NCBI RefSeq assembly: GCF_032854445.1
Contig: NC_088307.1
Coordinates: 9,188,017-9,252,016 of the forward strand
Length of the DNA: 64,000 nt
Source: Liolophura sinensis
Taxonomy: Eukaryota; Mollusca; Polyplacophora; Chitonida; Chitonidae
Reading direction: 5' to 3'
The position numbers and the translations under genes are program-made. A model generated the notes under the pieces. It saw only the letters and a list, made by a program, of their open reading frames with translations. It was not told where the DNA came from and searched no databases. The first letter of the stretch is position 1. Each line of letters begins with the position of its first letter. This document shows, piece by piece, positions 1 to 12,400 of this stretch.

Positions 1-573
1 ATTTGCCGTGGAGCCCTATTTAGTTACATGACATTAGACAACCTGCACAGCTGAGGCTACTTACATAGATATTTTGTGATCGATCATATTTTTTTGGGAG
101 AAAGCCATGGAAAAATATTAACTGTTGAATTACTAGCAATGAATAACTGAAAGACTAGCAACGAATGAATGAATGAATGAATGAATGAATGCAAGAATGA
201 CAACACAGATATTAGAACAGTAAGGAAAGGAAATTCCCTTTAAGCCTTCCAAAAACAAGAAAATCTGTGAAATTCGAAAACCAAAATAAATATAGATTGT
301 ACACAATATTTCTAATGATATATGCAAATATTTAAATAGAACATTCCAAGAAATGGGAAACATCACAAAAGTAAAATAAATCATTTATTGTGATCTTTAA
401 ACTTCCTGTAAGATATATTTAATGATGCATATAAACATTTGTGTTGTCTTTTCTTCCAAATATAAATGAAATAGGCTTGTTCTGTTCACAAGGCCCACTT
501 GGGACAGCTCTAGACACATAATGGGGGTGCTGGCAATGAGGCAATTATTAACTCCTTGAAAGGAGTTGCCTAC
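1..573 (-). other. AP3M1 intron running off the left edge
   Basis: No further AP3M1 exon (the expected next motif is around the conserved PWRR) can be read here, so the intron continues outside the window. The only structure is a GAAT tetranucleotide run at about 163-191. Otherwise the sequence is AT-rich and unremarkable. Confidence 0.7.
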
Positions 574-698
574 CTTGTAGATTTGCCAGTGACAGTCTCC
601 GCAATGGTCCGCAGCAGATTTGGTGGCTTGATCAATTCTTTAAGGATATTTGACTCAACAGCCAATGGGAAACCATTGTCTAACATCTCATCCAGCAG
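574..698 (-). CDS. AP3M1: AP3M1 coding exon 5 (last exon inside the window)
   Basis: This 125-bp exon encodes LLDEMLDNGFPLAVESNILK followed by ELIKPPNLLRTI and ETVTGKST, the helix and linker that lead into the mu-homology domain. The acceptor ends CTTCCCAG and the donor is GTAGGC. It leaves a two-base overhang, so the next exon must start in phase 2, left of position 1. Confidence 0.95.
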
Positions 699-793
699 CT
701 GGGAAGGGAAACGAGGCATAACACAAAATAAACCATAACAGCCAGATTGGGTACAGACATATTTACAGAGTAAACTTACATGCACAGATTCAA

Positions 794-837
<44 letters not shown>

Positions 838-3800
838 TTACTACATGTACATCTCTCCCTCATTACAATGCTGTTATTATGGGAAGAGTGGGGGGGGGCA
901 AATCTGTTCATATCATGTTACTTAAAGCGCTGTTTGTCAGCTACGCAAACAAACATGATGTGATACTGGATGTTAAATATAGGCCAAATCAAAACACTGT
1001 AGTATCAGGGTTATTACATGATAACAAAACTTCCTTAAAAAGTGAAAAGAGTTTCCAAAATCTGAGGGTTTTCTTCAGCGAAACTTTTGAATGTATGTAG
1101 AGATGCACAACTACAACCTGAAACATGACAAAAGTGATACATATATATATATATATATATACACTGTGTGAAACAGCACCTTTCACACTGAAAGAATTCC
1201 TGATAATATATAAATCAAGTAAACCCAGTTCAAATCCTACTTCAATTATACTTCACAAATATTCAAAAGGCAAGGAAAAGTTTGTTACCTCGTACACAAT
1301 GACATAGTTCTCTTTGATGGAGCTTTCTGTGCTCTCGTTAAAGTAATCCTCCATCGTGTCCACGACTCTGTGGAGGAACTCGATCACAAACAGTGGGGGA
1401 ACTGTGGACACCAGAGACAAACACGAGTACTGTATTTATTTTATTTGAACAACAACTTTTGTTAATGACTAAGCTACTCACTCCATCAATCACAGAAAGG
1501 TATTTTAAGGTTTGTTTGGGAAGAAGTATGATATATCACTGAAAAAATGTCAGCGAATGTAAGATTCATTATTAAAGATATATTTTATGACCTTTATTTG
1601 CCTCTAAAATGAAATTTTTTGATGTGAAATACAGTATTTTGTTCCCAGAAGTGAGAAAACAAGTCCAATTATGAGGAAAACATATTAATATTAACTTTGC
1701 CAATGTATTTGTGATCGAACAGTGGCAGAATATCACCCAGTCACATTATAGGCCTACTGACACTGAGCTCTCCAGTACTCAAGCTGGTCTATTTCTCTTA
1801 ATACATTGAGCACCAAGTGATGTAGTATTCTAGTTACTGATATTAAAGTCTAAGATATGACTCAACTCAGCATTGAGCCCTGGATGTATCGCTGATCATG
1901 CAGATGCTCTAACCACTATGCTATCACTGATTGTGAAAATATTAATAGTGCAGGACTCACCCTCTGTTGTTACTACTGCTAAATAATACAACTGGTTTCT
2001 GTAAATGTTGATGAGATAGTGATGTGGTGTGGGTATGACTGGTGGGACATCCTCTGGGGACACAGCCTGCAAAAGACACATATCAACTGAGAGACATGGG
2101 TGCAGAGTTTGTTACTGAAGAACTGACCAGGACACATATATGCACGAACTAAGAAAATTGACAGACTCACACAGATGGTGAACACAATCAATGGACCATA
2201 AAATCATAACTTGTGGCTATCATAAATTTAAACAGAGGATGAAAGAGTGATATTTCTTTTGCTGAAAGCTGGACGACTCTTGCAAACAAATAAGGAGAAC
2301 TTACTGTTTCACATAGATAGCATATTTTTATATTATCTAAACTTGTTTCCAACACCAGTTGATGCATAATAATTAAATGTATGGAAAACTACTCATACTC
2401 AATTACTGACCTTTCCCTGTGCTTCGAAAAAATAGTCACATATTGATTTGTTGATGACACTTTTCCAGTGCTTTTCCATAAACACATCCCTGAAACAGAA
2501 GGACATCCATGTTAGAACTGAGCAGAGAAAACAAAACAAGCAGGCATCCACACGAAGACTGGATCTCCTAAGTAACAATATGATCATGTTTTTGTACAAT
2601 GAAAAGAGAGTCTTTTTTTTTTGGCCATTATGAGAGAGGGTCTCTTGCCCATAATGTTTTGTACTCAAGTCATGTTGTACACAAGATATTTATGGTGCTC
2701 TTGATACCCAATTTTACCCAAACAGGAAATATTTCAGGAAAAAATAACTCCTTGGGGCTACAAGCTTTAGAAATATTACTCCATGCCACGGGTAGTTAAG
2801 TTAATAGATTAATACTATTTTTAACAATTTCCGATAATTACCTGCTTTTAATCAATTAAAGTGTTTAATCACTGAATTAAAAAATCTGGTTGGTCCATTT
2901 CACAAGGCACTTCGCGGAACAAAGCGAACCTTTACATCTACCCTAAAACAACAGCACACACCAATTTCTGTAGTGGACTGAATCATAGTGAGTCAGGTGT
3001 ACTAAAATTTCAAAATCATGCGCCAAAAGATATGGAAATCAACACAATAGGACCAAGCCACTCAGCCTGTCTTAAATGACAAATTTAATCAGTTGAGCAA
3101 GAAATTACACTCTCAGTCACAATAATTCTTGACTGAGAAGCTCTCAGTCAAGGCTTGCACAGCTGTCTCATCATCCATGTTTTCTGTCCGTGGCCTTGGA
3201 TATAATCTGGATTTTGGATGCACTTGATGCGTCGTGTGTGCACACTGTGATTTTAAAGACAGAAAAGTCAACACTTGATGAGATTTGCTGCATACAACTG
3301 GTCTGAAATGGATTTAAATGCGTATGAGTGATTGAAAGGAGCCTTTTCTCCTCAATCCACACAATAAATCAACATATGCTGCTGTTTTTGAGTGGATTTA
3401 ATGCTTCGCGGGATGGACCAACCGTGGTTGAAAACAGACCTCAGTGTTTAATTTAGCTGAACTATGCTACGGGGTTCAATTTACTCAAACACATTAATGA
3501 TTTTAAAAACCAATGAATCATAGCATGGTACGCCAGATGCTCCAAATATCTATCTTTGTGTGGTAAAAATTAAGTAACGAACAAACACATCCCCCGAAAA
3601 AGTTCTTTAGTTCTATCCTTATGTTTACTATCTCCCAGCATTGGGAAATTACTGGTAAACTGTTGACTTTCTTTCTTTTTCAGCATGCAAAGGCTGTTGA
3701 AATTCTCATCTGTTTATCAAACTTGTCACGAACAGAAACTACTGAACGAATGTCTAGCCGTTGTTGTTGTTGTTCAACTTCTTGTTGAGCCATCTGCATC

Positions 3801-3921
3801 TGCCACCTGTCACCTGATCGACCAAGAGGAGTTACCATCGAGAAAACGCCAAATTTCCACAAGAATCGTTTGGCACACTGACTTACCCGGAATTATTTAT
3901 GATAAAGAAACTGTGGATCAT
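574..3921 (-). CDS. AP3M1: AP-3 adaptor complex subunit mu (5' part of gene, five coding exons)
   Basis: This is the medium chain of the AP-3 clathrin-adaptor-type complex, which sorts cargo from endosome or trans-Golgi membranes to lysosomes and related organelles. Five exons (3887-3921, 2411-2489, 1961-2066, 1289-1401, 574-698) join in frame through GT-AG introns and encode about 152 residues. Human AP3M1 has 418, so about the first third is present and the rest lies left of the window. The encoded part is the longin-like N-terminal domain. Strings nearly identical to vertebrate AP3M1 include MEKHWKSV, CDYFFEAQ, TPHHYLI, VPPLFVIEFLHRV, EMLDNGFPLA and ESNILKELIKPP. The start is the ATG whose frame begins MIHSFFIINNSG, the conserved adaptin mu N-terminus. 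The family call comes from remembered sequence and is strong. Choice of the M1 symbol assumes the single invertebrate mu3 gene. Confidence 0.95.
795..834. repeat. (AT)n microsatellite
   Basis: This is an uninterrupted TA dinucleotide run of about 40 bp in the intron between AP3M1 exons 5 and 4. A shorter run of the same kind sits at 1139-1161 in the same intron. Confidence 0.95.
1289..1401 (-). CDS. AP3M1: AP3M1 coding exon 4
   Basis: This 113-bp exon encodes (V)PPLFVIEFLHRVVDTMEDYF and continues to NYVIVYE at the end of the longin-like fold. The acceptor ends GTCCACAG and the donor is GTAACA. The leading two bases complete a valine codon begun in exon 3. Confidence 0.95.
1495..1630 (+). repeat. 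Dispersed repeat family R4, copy 1
   Basis: This stretch shares an ordered set of words with segments near 41.9, 43.6, 46.0 and 58.1 kb: a GTTTGTTTGG-AAG start, then AAAAATGT-AAG-TT, then ATGACC and TTTGCC-T. It is an old, diverged short interspersed repeat in an AP3M1 intron. No coding capacity, tRNA-like promoter or terminal repeat was seen, so its class is unknown. Confidence 0.5.
1961..2066 (-). CDS. AP3M1: AP3M1 coding exon 3
   Basis: This 106-bp exon encodes AVSPEDVPPVIPTPHHYLI and then NIYRNQLYYLAVVTTE plus one base. The PPVI.TPHHYLI..YR pattern is characteristic of mu3. The acceptor ends TTTTGCAG and the donor is GTGAGT. Confidence 0.95.
2411..2489 (-). CDS. AP3M1: AP3M1 coding exon 2
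   Basis: This 79-bp exon encodes DVFMEKHWKSVINKSI, then CDYFFEAQGK, of the longin-like domain. The acceptor follows a pyrimidine tract ending TTTCAG. The donor is GTCAGT, a less common but acceptable variant. It ends in phase 0. Confidence 0.95.
3887..3921 (-). CDS. AP3M1: AP3M1 coding exon 1 (start codon)
   Basis: The start codon is at 3921-3919. The exon encodes MIHSFFIINNS plus two bases of a glycine codon and ends at a consensus GTAAGT donor (3886-3881). The two-base overhang joins exactly to the single leading G of exon 2, restoring the conserved Gly-Asp-Val-Phe. Any 5' UTR lies above 3921, and no TATA-like element was evident. Confidence 0.92.
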
Positions 3922-5195
3922 GTTTGGAGTGCTCTAATTTCATCAGTTGTGTACAAAAACTTCCCCTTTTTCACTCTTCCCTTCGTCTCGGGGAGCAGCC
4001 GCTGCCTTGTCAGATGACGGCAGAAGACTTCGTGTATTAAAGGGCGATAATCATGTTTGACAAGTAACTATTTGATGCCGGTAACACGCAGATTTAACGA
4101 GCTGGTGAACATGCAAGTTGTATATAATCATGCAGACAAGTAATTGAAGAAAAGGTTGGGTTATAACTTTGCTAGTCAGCATTTCGATAGCAACTTTGAT
4201 GACATTGTCGAAAAAACTGTTCACAACTAAACAAAAAGATGCTTATACCGTACGTGAATGCATAGCTTTCCAAATGATGAGACAGTCGTTCCGATCAAAT
4301 TTATTGCTTCAGTATTTATAGTTTGTATATTCAGGAATATTTCACCTGTGTGACCAAGATCAGGTTTACGGGTGGAGGAAACCGACTGAAACTAAAGAGA
4401 AACCCCCGCACATCACAATGAGCATACTTGACAAATGTCCTGACTCAAGGCCTCAGTCGGACTATACGCTATTGAGCTACAGCCAGGAAAACATGTCACG
4501 ATCTGTATTGCTGGTCAAAGCACACATTAGACAACGTGAATAATGCTTTCCTTGATGCGAATATGCATTCTTGTTTTCCTTCATTACAGAGTCTCTATTG
4601 GCCGTAAAGTAACGACTCAGAACTTTATTTGACCAATTTCCATTATTAAAACTGTGAAAACTGGACATGGAATTTTTTTTTTTTTTTTTTTTAGTTTCAA
4701 TACTTATGCATGTATATTGTTTCTAATGTACAAACTTTCTGCAACAAACATATGAATTGTTTGAGAACAAACATATGTGAAAAAATTAACGGAATTAACA
4801 ATTCACTAACTGCTTCAGTTGATTGATTGGAACAATTAGGTCTACTGTACTTAATTGTGGAAATTGTTGATGCATAATTACATTGATGATTTTGTTATTT
4901 TTACGACGATAAAGTTTGCTGTAAGCGTGGTGGGAACAGGAGTGCCAAGGTCAGGATATAAACTATATACATAGTCCGAGAAGTTTGATAGGTCACATTC
5001 ATAGGGCAGTCATGAATATCATAATATTTCTCACCCTACCTGTCAGTGTATTCGGACTTTATATGCGTAAACTACAGCCATTTGTCAGGTACCTGACAAC
5101 CTTCCGTTTTACGAAACTTGCGTAAATTTAACCATACGTCAAACCTACGTAAAGTTCCCTAGGCGTATATGATGGCGATGGATCTCTACAGAATG

Positions 5196-5375
5196 TGTTT
5201 ATTTATTTATTTATTTATTTGATTGATATCTTACGCTGTACTCAAAAATATTTCACGTATTCTGCCTTAATACAGCCAGTATTATGGTGGGAGGAAACCC
5301 GGCATGACATCAGGTTTCTGGAAGACCTTCCCACGGAATTTTGTAATTTACAGTCAATAATATGAACAACGATGC
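5196..5375 (-). repeat. tRNA-derived SINE, main family, 5'-truncated or decayed copy
   Basis: On the plus strand it begins with an ATTTATTTATTTGATTG tail. It then has the family words ACTCAAAAATATTTCAC, AGTATTATGGTGGGAGGAAA and ACCTTCCCAC, the order seen in the full copies at 25.9 and 51.7 kb. The tRNA-like head is lost or unrecognisable. The element reads in the minus direction. Confidence 0.8.
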
Positions 5376-5802
5376 GAGTTCACCCTCGTATTATTGTGCT
5401 TTACATGCAAAACCTGAGCTCACCACCTACTGTATAAGATACCGCCCTGAACATCCCTTCTACTGTTACTGGACGCTAAAGTAAAGTACTTTACTTTATT
5501 CGATACCGTGGACATCCGGGCAGTTCACTCGTGAGACGCAACGGCAAGCAGACGACGGCAAATGCCCGGATGTACGCGGTCTCGCATACTGGCGAGCTTA
5601 AAAATGGCAAGTTCAAAGTAACCCGACCCTATCTTGAAAATTAGGACACTTTTGCACAAAAAATTGGATTTGAAGGCATATTCCACTGGAAATGAAAACA
5701 AACATTTCTTTCCCAGCAAAATCTCAATGATCGAAATATTTGATTAGGGGCCTTTTTGGTCTGTATAGGGTTGCCTGAAACAAACATATTTTTACAGACC
5801 AT

Positions 5803-5985
5803 TTAGTTATTTATTTGATTGGTGATTTACGCCCTGCTCAGGAATGTTTCATTTCTACCACAGCGATCAGCATTATGGTGGAAGGAAACCAAGCTCTACC
5901 ATGACCATCCGCAGGCTGCTCCCAGACCTTCCCACGTATGGAGAGGAAACCAGAATGAGCTGAAATTGAGCCGCAGCAACAGCAC
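5803..5985 (-). repeat. tRNA-derived SINE, main family, truncated copy
   Basis: It has the tail words TTATTTATTTGATTGGTG, the core words AGCATTATGGTGGAAGGAAA, then ACCATCCGCAGG and ACCTTCCCAC, ending in a recognisable ATGAGCTG. The tRNA-like head is missing. It lies about 450 bp from the preceding copy in the same orientation. Confidence 0.85.
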
Positions 5986-7119
5986 TGGTGCTTTATAAAA
6001 ATTTGTAACACAAAACAACCTGCTACAAGATGTAATAAATATTTATTAGTGCAACAAAGGTTCACAATGCAGATAACCAGAATACATGTAAATATGGTGA
6101 TGTGTCATCTATGGTAATGGAGGCATGCAGTAGTTTCAGAACTTTGGGGTTCACAATTGAATCCAAAAGGGTGGGCTTTATTCCTTTTTTTTTTAAACAC
6201 AAAGCATTCTGGGATATTGTACATCACACAGGTTAATAACTGTTTAGATGGAAAATATGACACATCATGAATCAAGATTGAAGAATTGGCACTGTAACTT
6301 TTATAAAGAATGATAAAGGTTCTATTTGACACTTTTGTACATTTTCGTTTTGTAATAACACACTCATAGTTATATAACTTATGTTCCTTTTCATGCATTT
6401 CATGCATTTTCATGCATTTTTATTTCACAGCTCCTATGACACTGAAGGCATGATTCAAAAATATGCTTGATTTTTTGATTTTGCTTAATGTAATGCATTT
6501 TTAGTTTAAAAAATCAAACTTTCATTGCTTCTATCCTAACTATGAACAAATGTGAAGATTTTAATACACACAGCCATGATATACATCACAAAGCAAGATA
6601 GAAACCATATCACTGCTTATTTTTTTTTTAAGTAATACTTATAAAGCCAAATGAAGTTATTATACTGTTAGCTCAGTTTATGAACAACATATCCCTGTCT
6701 TTACTTTTCTGAAGAAAAAAAAGGTAACTGAGAGAAATTATTTCTTAGCCTTGAACACTACTGACATCTGTCCTAAACTAAGGAGCATTACAATACACAG
6801 TTTTTGTTGGTAGGCCAATTGCTTATGTTTTACTTTGGTAAAATGTAGAGAGGTGATATAAAAAGACAAGTTTAAACATAATCACGGAGAGATTTAATTA
6901 GAAGAAGATATGAGTATGGATAAGTTTCACAATGCTAGTGATGAATAAAACCTCATAAAAGACCATGTCACATTATTGCCATTTTGCAGTTTGCCACTAC
7001 ACTTGATGATGGGAGAAGTCTCTTCCACATGCCTGTCATTATGTCATCATGTACAAAGTGTTTTTTGTTGTTTTGTTCATCACTAGATTTCAGCTACCAG
7101 CAATATATTCAGCACTATT

Positions 7120-7486
7120 ATGAATGCTGTGTTTACCACTGACTTCAAGATTAAAAGACTCTTATCTGTGTTTACCACTGACTTCAAGATTAAAAGACTC
7201 TTATCTGTGTTTACCACTGACTTCAAGGTTAACAGACTCTTATCTGTGTTTACTACTGACTTCAAGATTAACAGACTCTTATCTGTGTTCACTACTGACT
7301 TCAAGATTAACAGACTCTTATCTGTGTTCATTACTGACTTCAAGATTAACAGACTCTTATCTGTGTTTACCACTGACTTCAAGATTAACAGACTCTTATC
7401 TGTGTTTACTACTAACTTCAAGATTTACAGACTCTTATCTGTGTTTACCACTGACTTCATGATTAACAGACTCTTATCTGTGTTAA
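7120..7486. repeat. 39-bp minisatellite, about 9 copies
   Basis: The unit contains GACTCTTATCTGTGTTTACC followed by ACTGACTTCAAGATTAAC. Because 39 is a multiple of three, open frames with a 13-residue period appear on both strands. These are not genes. Copies differ by scattered substitutions and the period is constant. Confidence 0.95.
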
Positions 7487-8759
7487 TAATTACACTTATC
7501 TTTACTCAGAATCACATTTATATGCATTAGGAATTAAACTAATCTGTTAGATGCAATTAAAGTAATACAAAAGTCTTGAATATTTGGCATCTAACTCAAG
7601 TCATTATCACAGAAGCCTATTATCAGGACAATCTTACTATTCCTGACTTTAAACAATATTTTTATCTAAGATTTAATTTACAGTCTGAAGACATTTTTTT
7701 CTGAGGTTTGATATACAACTACTTAACACGAATTCTCAAAGTGCAATTCAAAACTCTCTGAATTATGAAACCGCTTAAAAACTTATAATTATTCACAAAG
7801 TTTAATGGAGTTATTTAAATGATTTCCCAAGTATAAACTTACAGTTAGTAGGCCTATTTGTTTACAGTTTTACAATTTAACTCTCAATATATCTGAACAT
7901 AAAATTAGATTATGTATACAAGGTATGATTTAATATTAGACAGGTAACATACAAAATAACTTCACTGTTAAATTTTTATCTTTTCTGATATTAATATATG
8001 GGTGGATTTGGCATTTTACTTGACCAGATGAATGATAATGAATATATATATATAGATATAATGTAAAAAAAAAAAAAATTTTATCATATACACAAAATTG
8101 TACAAATATATATTTTACTAATTACTACAAGAGATGGATTGTAAATTTTGCTAAAGCAGTCAAATGATTTAAGACTTTAAATAATTATCAAAGAACTTCA
8201 TACAATTAAATGCTGCTGCTATAATGTGATTTAAAAAGTATTAAATTTGAAAAGGGAAACAGAAAGAAGTCAGGTGACTTATTCATTAAACCAGTGGGAA
8301 TGATCAACTGTTACCCAATGAAGACTGTCAACATATATTTCTTGCCTAGATCTATGATATAAACATACATTTTAAACATCATTTGCATAAAACTTGAGAA
8401 ATATCTGTAATATATGTGTTCAAGAGCAGAGATTAACTGCATAAAGATACAATGCGTTTCCGTGGTTTCTATCCGCAATTCTCCTAAAACCTGTAACTAA
8501 CCAAGAGCTCAATTGTTCATTCATATCCATGTCCATACACACTGTTCCAAATACAATTAAAATCAAACAACTTTTCACACTCTGTTCCAAAATATCGAGC
8601 CCCGGTTGCAATTGAAACTGTTATCGTAATCTTGTGCACATGCAGTTCATGGAAAGAGTTCTCAGTTCCTCATTTTGGTACATGAATAAATTTCATTTTG
8701 CACAAGTTTGCAATGCACTGAACGTATCACAACTACAAGATCAGATTCTTCAAATCTGT

Positions 8760-9036
8760 ACATTATTCAAACTTGCTGTTTGCCTTTCCAAAGTCCCAAA
8801 ATTTGTCCTCGCAAAGTTCAAGAGTTATTCAAACTTGCTGTTTGCCTTTCCAAAGTCCCAAAATTTGTCCTTGCAAAGTTCAAGAGTTATTCAAACTTGC
8901 TGTTTTCCTTTCCAAAGTCCCAAAATTTGTCCTTGCAAAGTTCAAGACTTATTCAAACTTGCTGCTGTCCTTTCCAAAGTCCCAACATTTGTCCTTGCAA
9001 AGTTCAAGAGCAATTCAAATTTGCTGCTGACATTTC
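8760..9036. repeat. 62-bp minisatellite, about 4.4 copies, just past the whirlin stop codon
   Basis: The unit contains TTATTCAAACTTGCTGTTTG, then CCTTTCCAAAGTCCCAAAAT and TTGTCCTTGCAAAGTTCAAG. The array ends within 40 bp of the whirlin stop codon (9075-9073), so it very probably lies in the 3' UTR and is transcribed in the opposite sense to the way it is written here. Confidence 0.92.
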
Positions 9037-9072
9037 CAATGTCTAAGAAGTCACTGAAAAGTCAATAACGCC

Positions 9073-9285
9073 TTAAGATTTTCTGCATCTCTCCAAAATA
9101 GCCTTGACATCAGTACTTGTTTCTGTCACTAAAAGTTCCATTCGGTCCAAGGACTTATTTTTGAAGGCTTCAGCAATGGCGCGCGCTGCATCGTTATGCT
9201 CCATCCCAACCAAGCAGCGCCTGTTTACTTCCAGTAAAACATGGCCTACTTTTATCCCACCAGATTCATACGCCGAGCCACCAGG
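9073..9285 (-). CDS. WHRN: WHRN exon 14: end of PDZ3 and stop codon
   Basis: This exon encodes PGGSAYESGGIKVGHVLLEV, then HNDAARAIAEAFKNKS and LLVTETSTDVKAILERCRKS, ending in TAA at 9075-9073. His begins the alpha-B helix. The tail after LLVTE is about 15 residues, longer than the human FNVML ending. The acceptor ends ATTTTCAG. Confidence 0.97.
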   Translation of the reverse strand, partial: PGGSAYESGGIKVGHVLLEVNRRCLVGMEHNDAARAIAEAFKNKSLDRMELLVTETSTDVKAILERCRKS

Positions 9286-9423
9286 CTGAAAATATACAGA
9301 ACATTGAATGATCAAAATTTTTTGTGAAAATATAGGTTTCACAGGTTTATATCGTCAACTGTTCATTTTTTTCTTGAAGCAAATGTACTTACAAATCTGA
9401 ATTTTTCCGTCACTGACTTTCAA

Positions 9424-9455
<32 letters not shown>

Positions 9456-12400
9456 CAAACAGTCGGCATAATCATAGCGGCAAGAAAAATGTTTTTCTGA
9501 GACAAGACAATACTTTAGTAATACTTAGGCTCACAAGCCTCATGTACTGAGGTACACACTTCATGTACTGGGTACACACTACATGTAAACGAGTACACAA
9601 TTAATGTACTGGGTACACACTACATGTAATCGAGTACACAATTAATGTACTGGGGTACACACTTTCTGTGCACTGGGTATAGAAAGAAGACATCATTCTG
9701 TATTCATTATCAAACAGATATGAAAAAAAGAATCAAGAAATAATTTTTTCAGTCTTTGTAAAAAAAAAATTGTTAAAGAAAAGTTAAAGAAATTTATAGG
9801 TCAAGACGTACCTGCACACTTATAACTCGTGGCAAAGGTTGTCGGGTGTTAGCTCCGCCTTCTATAGCCAAGCCAAGCGTGGGTTTTGTCTTGTAGATTG
9901 TGATTGGCTCAAAATGAATGTTTCCGTACTTACTCTTCCACATGTCAAGAAATTCTCCCATATCAGTTTCCTTGGGAAACAGAGAATGAAGAAATCGTTG
10001 GATTAATTCAGACAAATTTAATATTCAGATTTTGTCCTAAAGCAGTGCATGTATTTACGGATCAAAGAGATGGGGCGCTTGAAGATTTTATACCAATTAA
10101 CTTTTATGAAAACTGGCCTCTTTCTTGACCAGCTACTGCATACCCCAAAAAGTTAGGGTAAGAAGTTCCAAAAGTCATTCTGACTATAAAAGAAATCAGG
10201 TTCACTTTGAAAATAAATATCTATTTGTGAAGATTAATCCACTCTTTGGACATTCAATTGTGAAGATTTCCGTGCTTCTATTTGTTCTTAGGACTTATGG
10301 GTTCCAATAAGGGAATTTTGACATTACAACCTCGTGGTGAGGTCCCTTATTTATGCCAGCCGCATTGTGACACTTGCAGAGTAATCAGTGCATTTTAGCA
10401 GGGAACTGTATATAAAATATTGAAAACTATTCACAAAAGATCACTTTCATTTATTGAGTTGCCTCAGTTAAAAAGGCACTGAATTTAATATTTTACAAAA
10501 TAAAAGTCATCAGTTCTAAATAATACATGTTTTCTATGATACTCCTTCTGGCTACAGTTGTTCAAAAGTGTATTAGACGTATTAACTTTAATCCAGATTA
10601 TAATGTCAGATTAATCAGATTAGGATTAATATTTAACCTGCATGGATTAAGTTTACTACACTTTGAACAACTGGGCCCAGACCACTTTAGCCAGCCAGGG
10701 CTGTATCTCTCTGTAAGAATGGCTTTATTTATTGTTTATTAATGTAACATAGCCTGTATTTCCCAGGTTGATCTTGATTGACAGCTGCACACTCACCATG
10801 GCAACTGGATGGGTGGATCTGTCCTGTGGACTGTTTGATGGGTAATCTCTGTCAGGAGTCTGCAAATGGAGAGTTAAGGGAACACTTTAAGATTTCAATC
10901 AAAAATTATTTCATCATTAACAAAGACGATCTGTTTTTTATTCAGCAGTCTCCATGGCCCAGTGGTTAGTGTGCTATCGCAGCACAATGACCCAGGAGCC
11001 TCTCACCAATGCCATCACTGTCGTACCGGGTAAGGTTTTCCAGCAATCTCAGGATGGTCATGGAAGGTTTTCCTCCCACCGTTATAATATTGGCTGCATT
11101 GTATATTAAAGTGAAATATTTTTGAGTGTGGTGTAAAACACCAATCAAATAAATACATGGTATATAATTTAATAGCATCCAGAGTTATGCTTGTCCATTT
11201 TAACAGTGTAAACCTTAGCAATAGGTGATGTGATGTGCTTGTCTGATTTAATATCAGTCAAATAGTGAAAGCAACAGAAAATTAACTTGCAAAACAGACA
11301 CAGACATGTCAATGTCTAGCTTTTCAGTTTAGGAAAACAATCTGAATTGTTTGAATCTCTATCATATATTTTTAAAAAAATATATAATTAATGCTTTGGA
11401 ACTAGAGTAGCTCTTCACATGCACTCTCTTGGACCATGTCTGTAGCAGTGCTGTACTTTCATTACGTCTGTACCAACAACATTTCTGTAGCAGTGGTGTA
11501 CTTTCATTACAGTCTGTACCAACAACATTTCCGTAGCACTACTGTACTTTCATTACAGTCTGTGCTAACAACATTTCTGTAGCAGTACTGTACTTTCATT
11601 ATGGTCTGTACCAAAAAACATTTCTGTAGCAGTACTGTACTTTCATTACAGTCTGTACCCACAACATTTCTGTAGCAGTAGTGTACTTTCACTACAATCT
11701 GTACCAACAACATTTCTGTAGTGGTACTGTACTTTCATTACAGTCTGTACCAACAACATTTCTGTAGCAGTACCGGTACTGTATTTTCATTACGGTCTGT
11801 ACCAACAACATTTCTGTAGCAGTACTGTACTTTCATTACAGTCTGTGCTAACAACATTTCTGTAGCGGTACTGTACTTTTTCATTATGGTCTGTACCAAC
11901 AACATTTCTGTAGCGGTACTGTACTTTTTCATTATGGTCTGTACCAACAACATTTCTGTAGCGCTACTGTAAAGTCATTACCGTCTGTACCAACAGCCTC
12001 ATTAAAGGGCCTACTGAAGTCTAACAACACTGCAGCTGATACATCTCATTCACAGCGATCAAATATTTAAACTATCGCTGGAAGTCAATCACGCGATAGC
12101 TTTGTGTGTGTATGTGTGTTAATAGCAGAAGGTTCATGTGCTTCAGCTCGGTAATCAGCTACAACATACAACACAACGTTACAGGATTAATGTATGGATA
12201 ATATGCAGAAAATAGAGGTAGATTATCGAAAAAATTGCTATATGCCTTAAAAAATCTGGCTTTGATTCAGTTCTATATAACTGAAAATCTTCAATGCCCT
12301 CAATGATTTGTTGGTGCCACTAAAGATGTAAACTTGATAAAACTGTGCAAATTATTTCTCTTGATCCCACAGTTCTCTCAAAATGTTTCAAAATATTGGT

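Larger units (their letters stand above)
3922..9072. other. Intergenic region between WHRN and AP3M1
   Basis: This is about 5.1 kb between the whirlin stop codon (upstream, at the right) and the AP3M1 start codon (left). It must hold the whirlin 3' UTR and the AP3M1 promoter. I found no CpG-dense block and no strong AATAAA signal close to the whirlin stop on the minus strand. It contains a poly-T run at about 4672-4692, two SINE relics, a 39-bp array and a 62-bp array, listed separately. Between these, the sequence is AT-rich without recognisable genes. Confidence 0.7.

Noticed and set aside
7083..7530. Periodic open frames (13-residue period) in the intergenic region
   Set aside because: They are the 39-bp minisatellite read in several frames.
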